Below, one piece after another: positions 26,855 to 36,183 of a stretch of DNA of 64,000 nt (position 1 is the stretch's first letter; each line of letters begins with the position of its first letter). The notes below the pieces were generated by a model. That model had not been told where the DNA came from. It saw only the letters and a program-made list of their open reading frames with translations, and ran no database searches. A program made the translations under genes and the position numbers. This stretch comes from Rhodospirillaceae bacterium (GTDB taxonomy: Bacteria; Pseudomonadota; Alphaproteobacteria; Bin65): NCBI GenBank assembly GCA_011523655.1, contig WTGH01000070.1, positions 1 through 64,000 on the forward strand. Reading direction: 5' to 3'.

Positions 26855-27376
26855 TCAGAGGCCGGTATCGACCGGCCGGGCGGCGGGCTCTTCGCCGGAC
26901 GCGGCGACCCACCGAAAGAGCCTGCAGCCGAATTCGATTGCCATCAGCGCGCCGGATACCGGTACAAGGGCGAAGAGCCACCATTCGCGGATCGTCATGA
27001 TCTTGAAGATTTTCGTGTCGGCCGCGTAGAGCTCGATGGTCGAGCGCAGCCCGTAGTAGAAAATCACGGCGCACACGATCAGTCCGGCGGAATTGGCGAT
27101 CAGCGCAAGGATGCGGCGCCCGCGCGGCCCGACGATTTCGACCAGCAGATCGACGCTCACATGCGCCGAATGCTTCAGAACCCACGGCGCGGCGAGAAAG
27201 GTCACGGCGAGCAGGCTGTATTCGACGATCTCGATCATCCAGGGCAGCGACCCGAGGCCGGTCCCCCGCACCACGATTTCCGCAGTAATGCCCAGGACGA
27301 CGAACGCCAGCAGGAGGGCCGCGATTATCCCCAGCGCCTCCAGAAGCGCATCGTACACTTTCGAAAGCCGCACCAT
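26855..27376 (-). CDS. TRAP transporter small permease subunit
   Basis: A 173-residue DctQ-type protein with four hydrophobic segments, including LEALGIIAALLLAFVVLGITAEIVVR and IVEYSLLAVTFLAAPWVLKHSAHVSVDLL. The ATG at 27376 (MVRLSKVYD) is preferred; a longer frame begins only with TTG at 27430. It is spaced 3 bases from the large-permease gene and 64 bases from the binding-protein gene, all in one operon. Confidence 0.88.
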   Translation of the reverse strand: MVRLSKVYDALLEALGIIAALLLAFVVLGITAEIVVRGTGLGSLPWMIEIVEYSLLAVTFLAAPWVLKHSAHVSVDLLVEIVGPRGRRILALIANSAGLIVCAVIFYYGLRSTIELYAADTKIFKIMTIREWWLFALVPVSGALMAIEFGCRLFRWVAASGEEPAARPVDTGL

Positions 27377-27440
27377 CGGCGGGCGGATCTCCGGCGGCAG
27401 CGGCCGGCGGCAATCGCCGCCGGTGCGCAACCGGGAAGAT

Positions 27441-28430
27441 CTATTTCAGTTCCGTCAGCTCGCGGATTTTGGGGCCGTTCACCGGATCCTTCTTCATCAC
27501 ATCGGCCCAGCCGGCCCGCGTCGCCGTTTCGAGGAACTTCTTGCGCTCGGCGCCTTCGAGCACGATCGCCTTGACGCCGTCGCGCGCCTGCAAGGCCCGC
27601 TGGCTCTTGTTCGTTTCCTCGCGTTTAGTGCCGAACTCGTTCTCCAGGCGAATCTGAACGTCGTGCAGCACTTTCTGCTGCGCCGGCGTCAACTTCTTCC
27701 AGGTGTCGAGATTGACCAACACACTGACCTCCGCGGTGAAGAAGCCGGGCTCGACCCGGTATTTGAGCACCTTCTGCCAGCCCCAGGCATGAATGCCCCA
27801 TAACGGCCAGCCGAGTCCGTCGAACACGCCGCGTTCGAGGCCGGCATAAGCCTGGCTCGGCGGCGTGGTGATCATGACGCCGCCCAGCGCCTCGATGAAC
27901 GACTGGTAGACCGAGGTGCCGCGGATCTTGAAGCCCTTCAGGCTTGCGCCCTGGATCGGTTTGGTCAGGTAGAAATGGAAATTCACCCCGTCGCCCCAAC
28001 GCCCGAGATAGTGGACGTTCATCTTTTCGGCATGGAGCGGGCGCAGGAGCGCGAAGGTCCCATTGGTGCGCTGCTGCTGGACCGGTACGGTCGACATTTT
28101 CTGCGCGTCGGCGATCGGCAACAGCTTGTTGTAGAAGGTGCCGGACAAATGAGCGAGATCGAGCACGCCGGACTTCACCGCGTTACCCATCTGGAACGGG
28201 TTCATCGCCTTGAAGCCCGCGGCCACCATCTTGACCTGCAATCCATGGGCCGCGCCGGCCTCGTTGGCACGCTTTATCCATGTCCGGATATGCGGATACC
28301 AGATGCGGTCCACCGAAGGCAGAAAGGTGCCCGCTTTCAGTGTAACGTTTTCGGCGACGGCCGCCGTGCCTGCGACTTGCGCGCCGAGAATGACGGCGCC
28401 GGCAATACCAATTCCCGTTTTTGCGAACAT
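27441..28430 (-). CDS. TRAP transporter substrate-binding protein (DctP family)
   Basis: A 329-residue periplasmic receptor. A signal peptide (MFAKTGIGIAGAVILGAQVAGTAAVAE) precedes VTLKAGTFLPSVDRIWYPHIRTWIKRANEA. The conserved Arg lies in GFKIRGTSVYQSFIEALGG, where DctP proteins usually grip the ligand carboxylate. GGGGAG precedes the ATG. It is the first gene of the TRAP/amidohydrolase operon and is divergent from the FAH-family gene. Confidence 0.92.
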   Translation of the reverse strand: MFAKTGIGIAGAVILGAQVAGTAAVAENVTLKAGTFLPSVDRIWYPHIRTWIKRANEAGAAHGLQVKMVAAGFKAMNPFQMGNAVKSGVLDLAHLSGTFYNKLLPIADAQKMSTVPVQQQRTNGTFALLRPLHAEKMNVHYLGRWGDGVNFHFYLTKPIQGASLKGFKIRGTSVYQSFIEALGGVMITTPPSQAYAGLERGVFDGLGWPLWGIHAWGWQKVLKYRVEPGFFTAEVSVLVNLDTWKKLTPAQQKVLHDVQIRLENEFGTKREETNKSQRALQARDGVKAIVLEGAERKKFLETATRAGWADVMKKDPVNGPKIRELTELK

Positions 28431-28699
28431 CGATTTCTCCCCTTTGTGACGCGCCCAGACGGCGCCATGCCGTCCAGCCCGTCCCGCAAGGGCTTCTCGC
28501 TTCGGCCGGCAGCGGACCCTCCGCCAAATCTGAACCGGGGGCTTCGGCCTGATCCCTGGCGGCTGGACGCAGCGAGGGTCTGTTCTTAGTGTAGGGTATA
28601 TCCGGCGAAGCGTCGACCGGCGTTGCCATCGTGGACGCGGCCGGCTCACGGGGTGCAGGAAAGTCCGTGCGCCCGCGGATCGGGATGGACCGAAGCGAC

Positions 28700-29737
28700 A
28701 TGCAAACCTATCGCCTGGCCACGGTGGAACACCGGGGCCGAATCTTTCCCGTTGTCGAGGTCGGGGGAGTCCTCATCGACTTCGGCACCGGTTACGAGGC
28801 CTACAAGCGAGACACCGGCACGCGCGATTTCTTCAAGGCGAAGCACGGCTACACCATGCTCGACATTCTCGAGGAGTGGGACCTGTTCGACGCCGCTCTG
28901 GAGGGTTTCGCAGAGCATGCCGCATCGCAGGTCAGGGGGGCCTTGCCGGATTATGCCTACCGGCCGGACGAAGTGACCTTCCTGCCGCCCGTCCTGTACC
29001 CGAACAAGATCCTGAACGCGGGCTCCAACTACTACGACCATGCGCTGGAAATGGGCGCGGCAGCCCCGGACCGGGACAAGCACGAGCCCTATTTCTTTTA
29101 CAAGGGCTCAAGGCATAACGCGGTCGGCCATGGCGGGACGGTCTATCTGACGCCGCGCGCGGACTACATCGACTGGGAGGCGGAACTCGCGGTCGTCATC
29201 GGCCGCACCGCCAAGAATGTGCCGGTCGACAAGGCAATGGACTATGTCGCCGGTTTCACCTGTTACAACGATATCTCCGCACGCGACCGCATGATCCGCC
29301 ACGGCGAGACGTTCGACTACGACTGGTTCGCCAACAAGGGCAACGACAGTTTCGCCCCGATGGGGCCGTTCATCGTGCCGGCCAGGTTCGTCGGGAACCT
29401 TTCTGACATCCGCATCAGGTGCTTTCACAACGGCGACAAAGTCCAGGATTTCAGCACCGATAATATCGTTTTTCCGATCCCGGAACTGATCGCCAACGCG
29501 TCCGCAATTACAACCCTGTCGCCCGGCGACGTCATCGCGACGGGAACCGGCGCCGGCGCCGGAATGGCCCACGGCGTCACGGTCGAGCACGGCGAGATTC
29601 ACAAGGTTTTCGAGCATATGTACGCGGGCAGGAGCCGCCTGCTGGCGCCGGGCGACACCATTGCCGTCGACATCGAAGGGGTCGGCCGGCTTGAGAATAA
29701 CGTCGCGGCCTATCCGAACGACCCGAACCGCGGCTGA
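28700..29737 (+). CDS. Fumarylacetoacetate hydrolase family protein
   Basis: A 345-residue FAH-fold protein, probably a hydrolase or decarboxylase/hydratase acting on a dicarbonyl ring-cleavage product. The metal-binding part includes DWEAELAVVIGRTAKNVP, VAGFTCYNDISARDRM and the C-terminal PGDVIATGTGAGAGMAHG. MQTYRL at 28700 is taken as the start; ATG at 28685 is equally possible. RidA follows 11 bases downstream. Divergence from the TRAP operon over 269 bases suggests one catabolic locus. Confidence 0.85.
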   Translation: MQTYRLATVEHRGRIFPVVEVGGVLIDFGTGYEAYKRDTGTRDFFKAKHGYTMLDILEEWDLFDAALEGFAEHAASQVRGALPDYAYRPDEVTFLPPVLYPNKILNAGSNYYDHALEMGAAAPDRDKHEPYFFYKGSRHNAVGHGGTVYLTPRADYIDWEAELAVVIGRTAKNVPVDKAMDYVAGFTCYNDISARDRMIRHGETFDYDWFANKGNDSFAPMGPFIVPARFVGNLSDIRIRCFHNGDKVQDFSTDNIVFPIPELIANASAITTLSPGDVIATGTGAGAGMAHGVTVEHGEIHKVFEHMYAGRSRLLAPGDTIAVDIEGVGRLENNVAAYPNDPNRG

Positions 29738-29748
29738 GCAGAACAGTC

Positions 29749-30222
29749 ATGCCAGATCGGATCGACCGGCGTCTGCGCGAACTCGGGATTGTCCTGCCGG
29801 CCCCAGCGCCGGCATTCGCGAGCTACCTTCCCTGGAGAATTTCCGGCAATGCGGTTTACATCTCCGGTCAGGGTCCGCTGGTCGACGGCAGGATCGAGGA
29901 AAAATTCTGTGGCCGTGTCGGCCGCGATCTTTCCATAGAGGACGGCCAGGCAGCGGCGCGGTTGACGGCGCTCAACGTGCTCGCCCAGCTGAAAGACGCG
30001 TGCGGCGGCGATCTGGATCGCGTCGCCGGCTGCATTCAGTTGATGGGCTTCGTGAACTGCGATCCGGGATTCACGCAAACGCCGACGGTGATCAACGGCG
30101 GATCGGATGCGATCGTCGAGGTGTTCGGCGACGCCGGCCGCCATGCGCGGTATGCGATCGGCTCGCACGCGCTCCCCGCCAACATCGCCGTCGAAATCGC
30201 CGCGATTTTCGAACTCGACTGA
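29749..30222 (+). CDS. RidA/YjgF family protein
   Basis: A 157-residue protein of the Rid superfamily, in which the archetype hydrolyses reactive enamines and imines to keto compounds and ammonia. The N-terminal arm and core are seen in WRISGNAVYISGQGPLVDG and LNVLAQLKDACGGDLDRVAGCIQLMGFV. The end reads ARYAIGSHALPANIAVEIAAIFELD. The Arg of the RidA active site (IxxxRxxxG) is not clearly in place; SHALPAN stands in that region. It pairs with the FAH-family gene. Confidence 0.85.
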   Translation: MPDRIDRRLRELGIVLPAPAPAFASYLPWRISGNAVYISGQGPLVDGRIEEKFCGRVGRDLSIEDGQAAARLTALNVLAQLKDACGGDLDRVAGCIQLMGFVNCDPGFTQTPTVINGGSDAIVEVFGDAGRHARYAIGSHALPANIAVEIAAIFELD

Positions 30223-30262
30223 AAGCGGCAGCCGCTCGTCGCGCCAGTCTCCGGCCGGCAAC

Positions 30263-30898
30263 CTACAGCTGCGTCCGCCACCCGCCTTTCCACACCCGCC
30301 AGGCCGCGCCGTCGTCGACATCCGCCAGCGTTTCGGCGAAGGTCGCCCGGCAGTGGCGCGGGACGTTGCGCAGCGTGGCGGCGAGGGTCTCCGGACTTGA
30401 CCAGGGCACGCCGTCGAACAGGCCGCCGCACCGCGCCGGGCCGCGCTGCCCGACCAGCCAGAATCCGCCGTCCTCGGCCGGCCCGAACAACATATCGGAC
30501 CGTCGGAGAAGATCGAACGCGCGCCCGATGACGACGGCGTCGATCCCGGGAATGTCGGCGCCGAAAAGCAGGCGCGGGCGCGGCGCGAACCGGTCGAGGC
30601 AGCGCGCCATGCGCAGGCCGAGATCGCCCTCGCCCTGCTCGATGCAGGGCAGCCCGGCGAGGCGCGGCAGCCCGCGCCGCAGGTGCCGGGCCGATCGGCG
30701 GGGCGCAACCGCGACGACCATATCCCATTCCGGGCGCCGGGCCAGCCGCGCGCCGATCCGTTGCGCGGTTTCGCGATAGAAGCGCCAGGCGGCGGGCGCG
30801 CCGATCTCCGCCGCCAGCCGCGTCTTGACCGCGCCGACGAGCGGCGCCTTCAGAAACAGGATCGCGACCGGGCGGCCGCGCGGCGAACCGGCCGGCAT
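30263..30898 (-). CDS. GT-A type glycosyltransferase (TIGR04282-like)
   Basis: A 211-residue nucleotidyl-transferase-like protein: AILFLKAPLVGAVKTRLAAEIG at the N-terminus and the metal-binding region LLFGADIPGIDAVVIGRAFDLL. These match the family called rSAM/selenodomain-associated transferase 1. It lies one base from the family 2 glycosyltransferase gene upstream, and the two are probably an operon. The substrate is unknown. Confidence 0.82.
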   Translation of the reverse strand: MPAGSPRGRPVAILFLKAPLVGAVKTRLAAEIGAPAAWRFYRETAQRIGARLARRPEWDMVVAVAPRRSARHLRRGLPRLAGLPCIEQGEGDLGLRMARCLDRFAPRPRLLFGADIPGIDAVVIGRAFDLLRRSDMLFGPAEDGGFWLVGQRGPARCGGLFDGVPWSSPETLAATLRNVPRHCRATFAETLADVDDGAAWRVWKGGWRTQL

Positions 30899-30899
30899 A

Positions 30900-31580
30900 T
30901 CAGTACAGCCGGGCCAGCCAGGCCGGCGGTGCGCCCATGAGATAGAGCGAAAGCAGGGCGAGATTGCGCGCCGAGCGGCGGCGGTAGCCGGCCTGCAGGA
31001 ACCGCTCCGCCCCGGTCACCGCGTTGATGTCCAGCGCCACGAGCCGCTTCCGGCCGATGCGCCGGACCAGGTCGACATCCTCGAACAGCGGCAGCGGCCG
31101 GTAGCCGCCGAGCGCCCGGTAGAAATCGCGGCCGATCAGCAAACACTGGTCGCCCCAGGGCAGGCCGAAGCGCCGGCAGCGCCAGGCCACCCGCTTCTCC
31201 AGCCGCCGGGCCCGGGGGTGCGGATCGTCGAGCCGGAACCGGCCATAGCCCGCGCGCTGCCGGTTCGCGGGATCGGCCATGAAGGCGTCGGCGGGGTCGC
31301 GCCAGCCGGGGGCGAGGCGGGTATCGGCATGCAGGAACAGCAGCCAGCCGCCCCGCGCCGCCGCGGCGCCCGCCGCCAGTTGCGCGCCGCGCCCCTGTAC
31401 TCCGGTCACGACCTGCGCGCCGGCCCCTCGCGCAATGTCCGTCGTTACGTCCCGCGAACCGCCGTCGCTGACCAGGATTTCCGGCGCTTCACCGCCGCCC
31501 TCGGCCGGCATCGACAACGCTGCGAGCGTCGCCGGCAGGCGGGCGGCCTCGTTCAGTGTCGGGATCACGATGCTCAACAT
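30900..31580 (-). CDS. Family 2 glycosyltransferase (TIGR04283-like)
   Basis: A 226-residue glycosyltransferase: LSIVIPTLNEAARLPATLAAL, EILVSDGGSRDVT, LFLHADTRL and CLLIGRDFYRALGGYRPLPLFEDVDLVRRI. This is the family called rSAM/selenodomain-associated transferase 2. AGGAGG lies very close (2 bases) to the ATG. A radical SAM gene of another type starts 114 bases away on the plus strand. Transfer of a sugar to an unknown acceptor is expected. Confidence 0.85.
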   Translation of the reverse strand: MLSIVIPTLNEAARLPATLAALSMPAEGGGEAPEILVSDGGSRDVTTDIARGAGAQVVTGVQGRGAQLAAGAAAARGGWLLFLHADTRLAPGWRDPADAFMADPANRQRAGYGRFRLDDPHPRARRLEKRVAWRCRRFGLPWGDQCLLIGRDFYRALGGYRPLPLFEDVDLVRRIGRKRLVALDINAVTGAERFLQAGYRRRSARNLALLSLYLMGAPPAWLARLY

Positions 31581-31694
31581 AGCCTCCTCTCTCGCCCAGC
31601 CCGTCCCGCCGTTCAAGCGGCGGCGCGCGGCGATAGGTCTGTACGGCCGATTGTTCTTTTTTTGTTCTTGACTCTGGCGGCCTGTATACCCACG

Positions 31695-32861
31695 ATGATG
31701 GGCATGGACCCCGTTGAGCGAATTCCGGAGAGCACGCCGTTCGATTCTCGGTCGCCCGGCCCGCGACGCCCGGCCGGGCCGGCCTTCCGCGGCCGGGGCG
31801 CGGGGTTCAATCCGCCGAACCGGTTCGAGACGATCCGGCGCGACCCCTTCTTCGACGGCTGGGAGGCGCCGGCCGGCCCGGAAGAGGCGGGAGCGGGTCA
31901 GCCCGCCGCTGCCGTGCCGACGACGGTGACGGTCGACGCGACGCGCACGGTGATCGCGCGCAACGACTCGCCGGACGTCGGCTTCGACCGCTCGATCAAT
32001 CCCTATCGCGGTTGCGAGCACGGCTGCGTCTATTGCTATGCAAGGCCGAGCCACGCCTGGCTCGGCCTGTCGCCGGGCGTCGATTTCGAGACCCGGCTGT
32101 TCGCCAAGCCGGACGCCGCTTCCCTGCTGCGGCAGGAACTGGCCCGGCCGTCCTACCGGTGCGCACCCATTGCCATGGGCACGAATACCGACCCCTACCA
32201 GCCGGTCGAGCGGGAACGGCGGATCACGCGCGAAATCCTGAAGGTGCTGGCGGACTGCAACCATCCGGTCACCATCGTCACCAAGTCGGCCCTGATCGAG
32301 CGGGATATCGATATCCTCGCGCCGATGGCGGAAAAGGGCCTCACCTCCGCCGCCCTTTCGGTGACGACGCTGGAGCGGACGCTTGCGCGGGCGATGGAGC
32401 CGCGGGCGGTCGCGCCGGCGCGGCGGCTGGCGGCGATCCGGTCGTTGGCGGAGGCCGGCATCCCGGTCCGGGTCATGGTCGCGCCGGTGGTGCCGGGCAT
32501 CACCGACCACGAGATGGAGGCGATCCTCGAGGCGGCGCGCGACGCCGGCGCCTCGCTCGCTTCCTGGATCCTGCTGCGCCTCCCCGGCGAGGTGAAGGAG
32601 CTGTTCGCCGACTGGCTCGATGCCCACTGTCCGGCGAAGCGCAACAAGGTGCTGAATACCGTCCGCGCGCTGCGCGAGGGCAAGCTGAACAACGCCCAGT
32701 GGGGCGAGCGCATGGTCGGCAAGGGCGCCTTCGGCAAGGCGCTGGACCGCCGCTTCGCCATGGCCGTCCGGCGGCTTGGCCTGAAGCGGGAGGGCAACCC
32801 CCTGCGCACCGACCTGTTCGTCAAGCCGGCAAGGGACGGCCGGCAGATGAGCCTGTTCTAG
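31695..32861 (+). CDS. PA0069-type radical SAM protein (SplB-like)
   Basis: A 388-residue radical SAM enzyme. The iron-sulfur loop is YRGCEHGCVYCYARPSH (CxxxCxxC) and the fold continues with MGTNTDPYQPVERERRITREIL. The first ~70 residues are Pro/Gly/Arg-rich. It belongs to the group named after Pseudomonas PA0069; the reaction is unknown. Start codons at 31695, 31698 or 31704 are possible and no good ribosome site is seen. Confidence 0.88.
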   Translation: MMGMDPVERIPESTPFDSRSPGPRRPAGPAFRGRGAGFNPPNRFETIRRDPFFDGWEAPAGPEEAGAGQPAAAVPTTVTVDATRTVIARNDSPDVGFDRSINPYRGCEHGCVYCYARPSHAWLGLSPGVDFETRLFAKPDAASLLRQELARPSYRCAPIAMGTNTDPYQPVERERRITREILKVLADCNHPVTIVTKSALIERDIDILAPMAEKGLTSAALSVTTLERTLARAMEPRAVAPARRLAAIRSLAEAGIPVRVMVAPVVPGITDHEMEAILEAARDAGASLASWILLRLPGEVKELFADWLDAHCPAKRNKVLNTVRALREGKLNNAQWGERMVGKGAFGKALDRRFAMAVRRLGLKREGNPLRTDLFVKPARDGRQMSLF

Positions 32862-32916
32862 GGAGCGCCGTCCCAGCCGGATTCTCACGCTGCCGCCGCG
32901 ATGGTAGACTGACGCC

Positions 32917-34323
32917 ATGCACGACGGCGTCGAACTGACCGGCCTCGCCCTTGTCGGGCTGATCGCGCTCGCGGGCGGCCTGCTGATGGTGCGGATGCGC
33001 CAGCCGGTGATCGTCGGCTACATCGTAGCCGGCGTCGCGCTCGGCCCGTCCGGTTTCCAGCTGGTCGAGGACCGGCTGAGCGTCGCGGTCCTCGCCGAAC
33101 TCGGCGTGCTGATGCTGCTGTTCCTGGTCGGCATGGAGCTCAGCCTGCGCGGCTTCAAGGCGATCTGGAAGGTCGCCGTCGGTGCCACCCTGCTCCAGAT
33201 CGCGATTGCCGTCGGCGCGATGCTGCTGATCGGCTGGGTCGGCGGCTGGCCGACGCCGGTCGTCGTCGTGCTGGGCTTTGTCGTCGCCCTGTCGAGCACC
33301 GCGGTCGTCGTCAAGATGCTCGAGCAGCTCGACCTGCTGCGCCAGCCGGTCGGCCAGCTCACCATCGGCATCCTGATCGCCCAGGACCTCGCCGTGGTGC
33401 CGATGCTGCTGACCATCGGCCTGTTCGGCGACCGCGAGCCCGGCCTGCTCGACCTCGCCAAGATCCTGCTGTCGATCGGCCTGCTGGTCGCCCTCATCCT
33501 CTATCTCAGCCGGCGCAAGCGCCTCGTGCTGCCCTTCAGCGCCGTGGCCGGGGCGGCGCCGGAAATCCTGCCGCTCGCCGCGCTCTGCTTCTGCTTCGGC
33601 GCGGCGGCGCTCACCGGCATCCTCGGCCTGTCGCCGGTGCTCGGCGCCTTCCTCGCCGGTCTTGTGGTCGGCAACAGCACGGCCCGTGCGCACATGGTCC
33701 GCACGACGCGGCCGATCCAGAGCGTGCTGATGGTCGTGTTCTTCCTGTCGATCGGCCTGCTGATCGACCTGGGGTTCATCTGGGAGAATCTGGGCACGGT
33801 GATCCTGCTGCTCGTCACCGTCACCGTGGTCAAGACGGCGGTCAATGTCGGCATTCTCCGCCTGCTGCGCGAGCCCTGGCCCAACGCCCTCGCCGCCGGC
33901 ATCCTGCTCGCCCAGATCGGCGAGTTTTCGCTCGTCGTCAGCGAGGTGGCGCAGGAGCGCGCCATCATCACGAGCGAATCCGGGCAGCTGATCGTCGCCG
34001 TCATCGCCTTCTCGCTGCTGATGTCGCCCCTGTGGATCGCCATCGCGCGGCGGCTGATCCGTGTCATCATGCTGGGCGTGACCTCCCTGCGCGGCACCCT
34101 GCAGGCGGTCGAGACCCGCAGAACGGCGGCCCTCGTCCGTCAGTTGCTCGCCCTCTGGGCAACCGTGGTGCGCGTCTGGCGGGAATCGCGCCTGGCCCGC
34201 AGGCTGCGCCGCCGCAGGACCGCCGAACCGCCCGCAGTGGACGAAGCAGGAGCGCCGGCGCTGCTGATCGACCGCAGCGACGCGCCTGACACCACAAGCC
34301 GGGCCGGCCCGGACAATGCCTGA
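32917..34323 (+). CDS. CPA2-family cation:proton antiporter
   Basis: A 468-residue membrane protein with about 12 hydrophobic segments and a basic cytoplasmic tail from about residue 375. Family features are [50 protein letters not shown] and [10 protein letters not shown], as in KefB/RosB relatives. No TrkA-N domain follows, so gating differs from KefB/C. It overlaps rnhB by 8 bases. Confidence 0.9.
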   Translation: MHDGVELTGLALVGLIALAGGLLMVRMRQPVIVGYIVAGVALGPSGFQLVEDRLSVAVLAELGVLMLLFLVGMELSLRGFKAIWKVAVGATLLQIAIAVGAMLLIGWVGGWPTPVVVVLGFVVALSSTAVVVKMLEQLDLLRQPVGQLTIGILIAQDLAVVPMLLTIGLFGDREPGLLDLAKILLSIGLLVALILYLSRRKRLVLPFSAVAGAAPEILPLAALCFCFGAAALTGILGLSPVLGAFLAGLVVGNSTARAHMVRTTRPIQSVLMVVFFLSIGLLIDLGFIWENLGTVILLLVTVTVVKTAVNVGILRLLREPWPNALAAGILLAQIGEFSLVVSEVAQERAIITSESGQLIVAVIAFSLLMSPLWIAIARRLIRVIMLGVTSLRGTLQAVETRRTAALVRQLLALWATVVRVWRESRLARRLRRRRTAEPPAVDEAGAPALLIDRSDAPDTTSRAGPDNA

Positions 34324-34969
34324 TTTCGCCGCCGAACGGGCACTGGCCGGCGCCGCGGGCGGGCCCCGAAGCGTCCGGGGAAACATCCTGGTCGCCGGGG
34401 TCGACGAGGCCGGGCGCGGGCCGCTCGCCGGCCCGGTCGTCGCCGCCGCCGTATGTTTCCCCGGCCTGGCGCTACCGCCCGCGGTGCGCGGCCTGATCGA
34501 CGATTCGAAACGGCTCACCCCGGCCCGGCGCGAAACCGCCTTCGCCGCGATTCTCGAAGCCGGGACGGTCGGCACAGCCGCGGCGAGCGTCGCGGAAATC
34601 GACCGTCTCAATATCCTGCAGGCGACCCTGCTCGCCATGCAGCGGGCCGTCGCCGCGCTGGCCGCGCCGCCGGCGGCGGTGCTGGTCGACGGCAACCGGG
34701 CGCCGGACCTGCCCTGCCCGGCGCGCCCGGTGGTCGGCGGCGACCGGCGGTCCCTGTCGATCGCCGCGGCCTCCATCGTCGCCAAGGTGACCCGCGACCG
34801 CATCATGGCGCGGCTCGCCGCCGAGCATCCCGGCTATGGCTGGGAGCGCAACGCCGGCTATGGTGTGGCCGCGCACCGGGCCGCGCTCGCCGCCCTCGGC
34901 CCGACGCCGCACCACCGCCGAACCTTCGCGCCGGTGCGGGATATGCTGGTGGCATCGAAACGGCAATAG
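34316..34969 (+). CDS. rnhB: Ribonuclease HII
   Basis: A 217-residue enzyme that cuts RNA in RNA-DNA hybrids and at single ribonucleotides. The DEG motif lies in [25 protein letters not shown] and [16 protein letters not shown] are also present. The ATG at 34316 overlaps the antiporter gene; [10 protein letters not shown] begins at residue 24, so about 20 residues are extra. In many alphaproteobacteria rnhB neighbours the ccrM methyltransferase gene; here a different methyltransferase is found downstream on the opposite strand. Confidence 0.94.
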   Translation: MPDFAAERALAGAAGGPRSVRGNILVAGVDEAGRGPLAGPVVAAAVCFPGLALPPAVRGLIDDSKRLTPARRETAFAAILEAGTVGTAAASVAEIDRLNILQATLLAMQRAVAALAAPPAAVLVDGNRAPDLPCPARPVVGGDRRSLSIAAASIVAKVTRDRIMARLAAEHPGYGWERNAGYGVAAHRAALAALGPTPHHRRTFAPVRDMLVASKRQ

Positions 34970-35325
34970 CCACCGACCGACACAGTCTTGCATACAGCCT
35001 CTAACGTCATTTTCTCAAATCTTTACTTTCACCGTCGCGATAGGGAGCTTCACAGCCCGCTGTTAATTTAATTTATTGCGCGAATTCAAATATTTTCCCA
35101 GGGCGCGCCGGCGAACCTTCCAGACCACCTTGAGGCAAGTTGAGATAAAGCGGTATCTCCTTCCTCAATCGTCAAACCGTGCGGTGGTGTTTGTTTTTCA
35201 GTTCGCCACGTTAAGCGTTGCAACGGAAACCTAAAACCCTGTCGTGCGCATCACGGTATCCTTCTAAACTTCAGGATCATTGCTCTGATGAGAACAGAAA
35301 ATAAAACCCTATTCTTGGACATACC
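34970..35325. other. AT-richer intergenic stretch without gene
   Basis: 356 bases of clearly lower GC than the surroundings (for example TTAATTTAATTTATTG near 35060 and AGAACAGAAAATAAAACC near 35290). I see no gene, no clear hairpin and no repeat seen elsewhere in the window. It may be the edge of acquired DNA that carries the methyltransferase gene. Confidence 0.5.
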
Positions 35326-36081
35326 TCATCCGTTGATGTCGCATCCCAGGAAATTACGACCCCGGAGTTGCGCCGCCTCAAGCACAGAAAAGGAACCGGC
35401 GGCAGGGTCAATAACATAATCTCCTTCGTGGCTCACGGCGGCAAGAAGCGCGCCTTGCAATTCGACTGGCTTAGCGTGAGGGTGGTCGCGCTGCGATACT
35501 GTTTCCTGCACAACGTCCGGAATGTTGTGGGCTTTCCACACGCCCTTGGCTTTACGAGGGTCTTTCTGGAGGACGGCGCAATATTCTGCACGACGCCGCG
35601 TTCGATACCCCATTCCAAAAGTACCCTTATCCCAAGTTAGCAGGTCTACAATATCCAATTTCGTTCCATGGAACCAGTCCCGGACGCCCTGGCAAAGATG
35701 AAACTTGTCCACCCACAGGAACAGGTGGCCGGATGGAATGAGTACGCGATCAATACCAAGAATAAATTGACCGATTTTATCTTCGTTCATTTGTTCCAGA
35801 GCGCTTCTTCTCCGGCCTCGGCTCTTCCCCTCATTACCGTAGCTCAATTTCTCAAGTACGCCGCGATACTGCGGATCAAGAAACCCAACGGGTATGGAGC
35901 TTTCCGGCAGTAAGGACAGAAATTCCAAACCGTCCATTTTCAGACGCGTGTTCGGATTCAATACCTCAGGCAATTCAAGGGCCGGAGCCTGGACAATCCT
36001 ATCGGCCGAATATACAGAACCGGAAGTCGAACCAGAATCTGCGAGTAAAGGGAGTACGGTCTGATAGCCCGATTTCGACAT
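35326..36081 (-). CDS. Orphan DNA methyltransferase (N4/N6, beta-like order)
   Basis: A 251-residue methylase. The catalytic motif IV is DPQY (residues 69-72, GFLDPQYRG). The AdoMet motif I, DPAAGSFSVLEAAQLRGRNFLGCDI, is at the C-terminal end. This order (IV before I) is that of beta-class enzymes, but the protein is short and motif IV is not the NPPY/DPPY form. GC and codon choice are lower than in neighbours and no restriction gene is near. It may be phage-derived. Target sequence unknown; the ATG follows GGAG at 10 bases. Confidence 0.82.
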   Translation of the reverse strand: MSKSGYQTVLPLLADSGSTSGSVYSADRIVQAPALELPEVLNPNTRLKMDGLEFLSLLPESSIPVGFLDPQYRGVLEKLSYGNEGKSRGRRRSALEQMNEDKIGQFILGIDRVLIPSGHLFLWVDKFHLCQGVRDWFHGTKLDIVDLLTWDKGTFGMGYRTRRRAEYCAVLQKDPRKAKGVWKAHNIPDVVQETVSQRDHPHAKPVELQGALLAAVSHEGDYVIDPAAGSFSVLEAAQLRGRNFLGCDING

Positions 36082-36183
36082 TGTGTTTGATCTCCGTGGA
36101 AACGGATCCCTTCCAGCCGATCAAGTCTGCGACATCGCCCGTACTTCGGCTACCGCAAATGACAAAATACGCGAAACTGCCTT

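Noticed and set aside
35999-36183. Minus-strand frame (VRIEGSFAYFVICGSRSTGDVADLIGWKG) upstream of the methyltransferase
   Set aside because: It overlaps the methyltransferase start in another frame and continues into the antisense of nothing recognisable; too short and without a start signal.
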